The notes beneath the pieces were generated by a model. The model saw nothing but the letters and a program-made list of their open reading frames with translations. It had not been told where the DNA came from and made no database searches. Both the position numbers and the translations under genes were made by a program. DNA of 64,000 nucleotides from Hofstenia miamia (lineage: Eukaryota; Xenacoelomorpha; Acoela): contig SCFE01000089.1 in the NCBI GenBank assembly GCA_004352715.1, positions 43,707 to 107,706 of the forward strand, written 5' to 3'. Below are positions 63,001 through 64,000 of the stretch, one piece after another. The number at the start of each line of letters is the position of its first letter. Positions within the stretch are counted from its first letter, which is position 1.

Positions 63001-64000
63001 AATGCAAAATCGCAATTTTGACTATAGTCAAAAGTCTAATCGTGTGGCACCCCCTTTAATGCCCATGGCAGCAAAAACTAGTTTCAACTATTTTGTTTTC
63101 TGTACACAATTTTCCAAATCCCGTGATCAGGAGTGACTTAAGGATGAAAATGAAAGCGGCGACTATTCCTTATTCAGTGATATTTTCAAATTTTAGATAG
63201 CTTTTTTATTTGGTGAGCTATGAAAGTTTGAAGAAAATTTTAGAAAGCATCACAAATTGTGCAAATTCCTGGGTCATTTAGGGCTAAAATACATCTCTTC
63301 CGGGTAAAATTGGGTACCCGCACATCCCTAGAATCAACCCATTGTCAAAATTTGTTTTTTGAAACCAATCCCTCAATGATAAAATTGTGTATGAGACTTA
63401 TTTAGCATACACATTCAAAATAAACAATTACTGGAGGTTTTTCAATATTTGTTTTAGATTAGGTTTCAGATAGATTGATACATGGCAAAACAAATTATTG
63501 CTGAAGATATTAAGCCATTAGGTGTAAAATGATATCCTAACCTATTACCAAGAAATTGATGCGATCCATAGGTAAATGTAGAGTCAACCGAATTTTATTT
63601 TTGATTTCACATTCGAATGCCTAGTAAAATTTGAAAAAGTTTAATTGCACAATGCGAAGAACGGCATGTTCCTCTTGGAACCAAACAGTATTTATTTTTA
63701 ATGGCTAATGTACTAAGAAGATCCCCACCTCTTTAAATTTTCAGTCAATGTGTTTGCTAAGTAAACAAATTTGCTAAGAATCAGACCAAGTCTCCAATTA
63801 ATTGTGTTTATTCAAACTAACGTTTTTAATAGAGATCAAATGAATGTTGCCCATGTGTGCAAGGGTTTATCTTGGTGTTTGAATAATCATTTATAATTAT
63901 TTAGATGTGGACGATGCTGGTGATAACCCCGAATATATGAATCGCAATGTGGCTGCTAGAAAGTCCAAACGTTGGAGGGATCGACTTATGCGCAGAAATA
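38324..64000 (+). CDS. Egfr-like: EGFR/ErbB-family receptor tyrosine kinase, at least 16 exons, 5' and 3' incomplete
   Basis: Sixteen exons in matching phase give, in order: a CUB-like half domain, a furin-like cysteine-rich region, a short linker, one transmembrane helix with a basic stop-transfer ([10 protein letters not shown]), a juxtamembrane segment, a full EGFR-type kinase and a tyrosine-containing tail. Such receptors sit in the plasma membrane, dimerise on ligand binding and phosphorylate tail tyrosines that recruit SH2/PTB adaptors. Kinase features seen: [11 protein letters not shown] glycine loop, PVAIKELHG lysine, LINEAS helix-C Glu, LITKLMPYG with Thr gatekeeper, [15 protein letters not shown], an activation-loop Tyr (TSYVAED) and APE. 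I see nothing that breaks catalysis. The glycine of the usual W-S-Y-G-V-T-V-W-E helix is Ala (WALAVTVWE). Signal peptide and L domains are not found here, and the last exon runs off the window. Confidence 0.92.
38508..38539 (+). other. Very short intron (32 bp)
   Basis: GTATGTATTT...CTACAG separates exons a and b; reading through meets TAG. Using the next in-frame acceptor (CAATTTAG) would make it 41 bp. Confidence 0.65.
38540..38760 (+). CDS. Egfr-like: Receptor exon b: furin-like cysteine-rich region, part 1
   Basis: Phase 1 in, 0 out (donor GTAAGA). Twelve cysteines in pairs, with [32 protein letters not shown] and [15 protein letters not shown]. This C-x2-C, C-x3-C spacing is that of the growth-factor-receptor cysteine-rich domain, which in EGFR mediates dimerisation and autoinhibition. 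Confidence 0.88.
39693..39994 (+). CDS. Egfr-like: Receptor exon c: furin-like cysteine-rich region, part 2
   Basis: Phase 0 in, 2 out (donor GTAAGT). Contains [39 protein letters not shown] and a last Cys (TLCIPKP). N-x-S/T glycosylation sequons are present (NCT, NKS, NTT). It resembles the part of EGFR domain II/IV where a Cys pair is followed by PRNYVV. Confidence 0.88.
40076..40124 (+). CDS. Egfr-like: Receptor exon d: short linker exon (tentative)
   Basis: 49 bp after ATATTTCAG, ending ATG-TTT before GTAAGC. It is included because exon c ends in phase 2 and exon e starts in phase 0; this exon bridges them without a stop. No domain. Without it the frame does not join. Confidence 0.5.
40238..40462 (+). 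CDS. Egfr-like: Receptor exon e: transmembrane and juxtamembrane
   Basis: 75 codons. A hydrophobic segment centred on [19 protein letters not shown] is followed by basic [16 protein letters not shown], the stop-transfer/juxtamembrane arrangement of receptor kinases. Donor GTAATT after TCCAAG, phase 0. Confidence 0.85.
40638..41709 (-). mobile_element. Tc1/mariner-type transposon, decayed, in receptor intron
   Basis: Left end CAGGGTGAGCCATAAATCA and right end (inverted) CAGTGTGGACCATAAGTCAC, with TA on both sides (40636-40637, 41710-41711). The minus-strand frame 40961-41266 contains [19 protein letters not shown] and [17 protein letters not shown], the helix-turn-helix part of mariner-like transposases (GSV-x-D-K-x-R-x-GRP then SPxKSxRRLS). 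The DDE catalytic part is missing or unreadable. A false duplication around the 6-N gap (41456-41461) lengthens the element. Confidence 0.82.
41456..41461. other. Short gap flanked by duplicated sequence
   Basis: About 190 bp before the Ns (from about 41261) recurs after them (from 41462) with a few substitutions, so this is an unmerged contig overlap. Confidence 0.85.
42253..43060 (+). pseudogene. Polinton/Maverick-type protein-primed DNA polymerase B fragment
   Basis: The frame 42253-42546 contains [20 protein letters not shown], the hallmark palm motif (F-x-K-x-x-NS-x-FGK-x-x-EN type) of Polinton and related family B polymerases. Later, in shifted frames, [10 protein letters not shown] (about 42658-42690) corresponds to the YxDTDS catalytic box, and [16 protein letters not shown] and [13 protein letters not shown] match downstream polymerase sequence. 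Several stops and shifts make it non-functional. In the element this enzyme copies the whole transposon. It sits in the receptor intron between the juxtamembrane and first kinase exons. No capsid, integrase or ATPase genes were seen nearby. Confidence 0.8.
43369..43563 (+). CDS. Egfr-like: Receptor exon f: kinase N-lobe
   Basis: 65 codons, phase 0 both sides. Contains [17 protein letters not shown] (glycine loop) and [10 protein letters not shown] (ATP-binding Lys), closely matching the EGFR family, including the GLW and IPVAIKEL words. Confidence 0.95.
44021..44206 (+). CDS. Egfr-like: Receptor exon g: kinase helix C to hinge
   Basis: 62 codons, acceptor GATTTTAG, donor GTAAGT, phase 0 both sides. 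[10 protein letters not shown] supplies the helix-C Glu; LITKLMPYG is the hinge with Thr at the gatekeeper position; [10 protein letters not shown] leads into the catalytic lobe. Confidence 0.95.
44207..48937 (+). other. 4.7-kb receptor intron, nothing coding
   Basis: AT-rich. A single N at 46120 joins duplicated sequence (about 45921-46119 and 46121-46320). No transposon ends or RNA genes recognised. Confidence 0.6.
48938..49099 (+). CDS. Egfr-like: Receptor exon h: catalytic loop and DFG
   Basis: 54 codons. [13 protein letters not shown] is the tyrosine-kinase catalytic loop with the catalytic Asp; [11 protein letters not shown] is the Mg-binding [12 protein letters not shown] carries the activation-loop Tyr. 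Donor GTATAT after AAA, phase 0. Confidence 0.95.
49718..49793 (+). CDS. Egfr-like: Receptor exon i: P+1 loop and APE
   Basis: Phase 0 in, 1 out (GTAAGA). [16 protein letters not shown] followed by THESDVWAL: the P-I-R/K-W tyrosine-kinase P+1 loop, APE, and the start of helix F with the structural Asp. Confidence 0.95.
50645..50794 (+). CDS. Egfr-like: Receptor exon j: kinase C-lobe
   Basis: Phase 1 both sides (donor GTGAGT). [16 protein letters not shown] and [20 protein letters not shown] match the EGFR C-lobe (VTVWEL-TFG-KPY, LPQPPICT). The codon spanning the previous junction is Ala where most relatives have Gly. Confidence 0.95.
51866..51963 (+). CDS. Egfr-like: Receptor exon k: end of kinase domain
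   Basis: Phase 1 in, 0 out. [18 protein letters not shown] gives the C-W-x(6)-RP-x-F motif that closes tyrosine-kinase domains, with the structural Arg. Confidence 0.94.
52057..52137 (+). CDS. Egfr-like: Receptor exon l: post-kinase tail
   Basis: 27 codons, phase 0 both sides (donor GTAAGT). Charged, helical sequence with [17 protein letters not shown]. No motif recognised. Confidence 0.8.
53985..54020. repeat. (TA)n microsatellite in receptor intron
   Basis: A pure TA tract; a shorter one lies at 53915-53925 beside a single N at 53926, so a contig join is likely here too. Confidence 0.9.
55236..55295 (+). CDS. Egfr-like: Receptor exon m: tail
   Basis: 20 codons between TTTTATTTTAG and GTGAGT, phase 0. 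Ser/Asp-rich ([14 protein letters not shown]). Supported by phase and position only. Confidence 0.7.
56422..56541 (+). CDS. Egfr-like: Receptor exon n: tail with DEYMIP phosphosite
   Basis: 40 codons, phase 0. [13 protein letters not shown] matches the DADEYLIPQ site of EGFR at the start of the regulatory tail; FKDYRKLPP adds a second Tyr. These are probable autophosphorylation sites by analogy. Confidence 0.9.
57532..57667 (+). CDS. Egfr-like: Receptor exon o: tail
   Basis: 45 codons, phase 0 in and 1 out (GTATTT). Acidic and Gln-rich ([17 protein letters not shown]), ending SNYA. No domain. Confidence 0.8.
59890..61274 (+). mobile_element. hAT-family DNA transposon, decayed
   Basis: Left end CAGTGGTTCTGAACC and right end (inverted) CAGTGGTTCTCAACC, the well-known hAT terminus. 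A perfect 8-bp target duplication CTGTAGAA lies at 59882-59889 and 61275-61282. A transposase C-terminal remnant is at 60619-60831. A second transposon end-like sequence (CACTGGCGTAGCTACGGGAG, about 60304) suggests nested insertion. Confidence 0.92.
60619..60831 (+). pseudogene. hAT transposase C-terminal fragment
   Basis: Contains [20 protein letters not shown] followed by [11 protein letters not shown], the hAT dimerisation motif (LSIPATSVPSER-FS-AG-I-T-RR-L). The ERVFS box reads ERHRS and the rest of the enzyme is missing, so it is a relic. Confidence 0.85.
61553..63330. mobile_element. Non-autonomous hAT-type element hosting a nested MITE
   Basis: Starts TAGTGATGTGCG and ends, inverted, TAGGGATGTGCGGGTACCC. 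A perfect 8-bp target duplication GAATCAAC flanks it (61545-61552, 63331-63338). No transposase. The inner element 62013-63054 inserted later. Confidence 0.85.
62013..63054. mobile_element. MITE with GGGGGTGCCACACGATTAG ends, nested
   Basis: Left end GGGGGTGCCACACGATTAGT is inverted at the right end (63020-63054). TTTAA flanks both sides (62008-62012, 63055-63059), suggesting a TTAA/TTTAA target. Additional inverted copies of the same end stop at 62094 and 62195, making a near-palindrome in the first 180 bp. Other TAGTCAAAA repeats lie at 62945-62995. No coding sequence. Confidence 0.8.
63905..64000 (+). CDS. Egfr-like: Receptor exon p: tail with NPEYMN, runs off the window
   Basis: Phase 1 in, following [26 protein letters not shown] contains an N-P-x-Y motif followed by M-N, which by family knowledge would suit PTB (NPxY) and possibly Grb2-type SH2 (YxN) adaptors. 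A basic stretch ([10 protein letters not shown]) follows. No stop before the window edge. Confidence 0.88.

Larger units (their letters stand above)
57668..63904 (+). other. 6.2-kb receptor intron hosting hAT elements
   Basis: Contains the hAT elements at 59890-61274 and 61553-63330. Short ORFs at 58280-58606 and 58844-59074 are open but unrecognised (one holds [20 protein letters not shown]); a nested gene cannot be excluded. A GGGTTCGGGTCGG-rich repeat piece lies at 59465-59600. Confidence 0.55.

Noticed and set aside
1-64000. CRISPR arrays, operons, ribosome binding sites, replication origins
   Set aside because: The window is animal DNA with spliced genes; no regularly spaced direct repeats with unique spacers and no bacterial gene organisation. 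No tRNA or rRNA gene was recognised by eye.

Overview
This is an AT-rich invertebrate animal genome scaffold, not prokaryotic. The evidence is spliced genes with GT-AG introns, an EGFR/ErbB-family receptor tyrosine kinase (a metazoan-type protein), and a dense mix of eukaryotic transposons: hAT, mariner-like, Harbinger-like, Gypsy LTR, Penelope-like, LINE and Polinton/Maverick remnants. I cannot assign a phylum. Introns range from about 32-41 bp up to 6.2 kb.

Layout. 1-12.4 kb is transposon-dominated intergenic DNA: two hAT elements with perfect 8-bp target duplications (86-1369, 3207-4534), a broken Penelope-like element with a GIY-YIG endonuclease (5.6-7.2, 7.8 and 11.4 kb), and a block that the assembly appears to have triplicated (9.26-11.4 kb). 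A small contig isolated between two 1000-N gaps (12464-13613) holds the 3' end of one copy and exon 1 of another copy of an unrecognised secreted-protein gene. 14.6-25.0 kb is a nest of Gypsy-type fragments: gag/protease/RT on +, integrase and downstream coding on -, and LTR pieces. 25.0-31.9 kb carries the best copy of the secreted-protein gene (four exons, signal peptide, about 171 aa) preceded by a decayed tandem exon-1 copy; all exon-1 copies share a palindrome plus TATA-like promoter arrangement. 32.0-37.3 kb holds a Harbinger-like MITE, a CGGBP1/hAT-like coding fragment on -, and a C/T-rich decayed LINE.

From 38.3 kb to beyond the right edge runs the receptor tyrosine kinase: at least 16 exons in consistent splice phase, coding a CUB-like half domain, a furin-like cysteine-rich region, one transmembrane helix, a basic juxtamembrane segment, a complete EGFR-type kinase with all catalytic residues, and a tail with several phosphotyrosine-like motifs. 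Its 5' end (signal peptide and any ligand-binding L domains) is not identified here and its 3' end lies outside. Its introns contain a mariner-like element, a Polinton-type DNA polymerase B remnant and several hAT elements.

Assembly caution: many single-N or short-N joins are flanked by the same sequence on both sides, so several apparent duplications are overlapping contigs rather than biology. Most long N gaps have (TA)n on at least one side.
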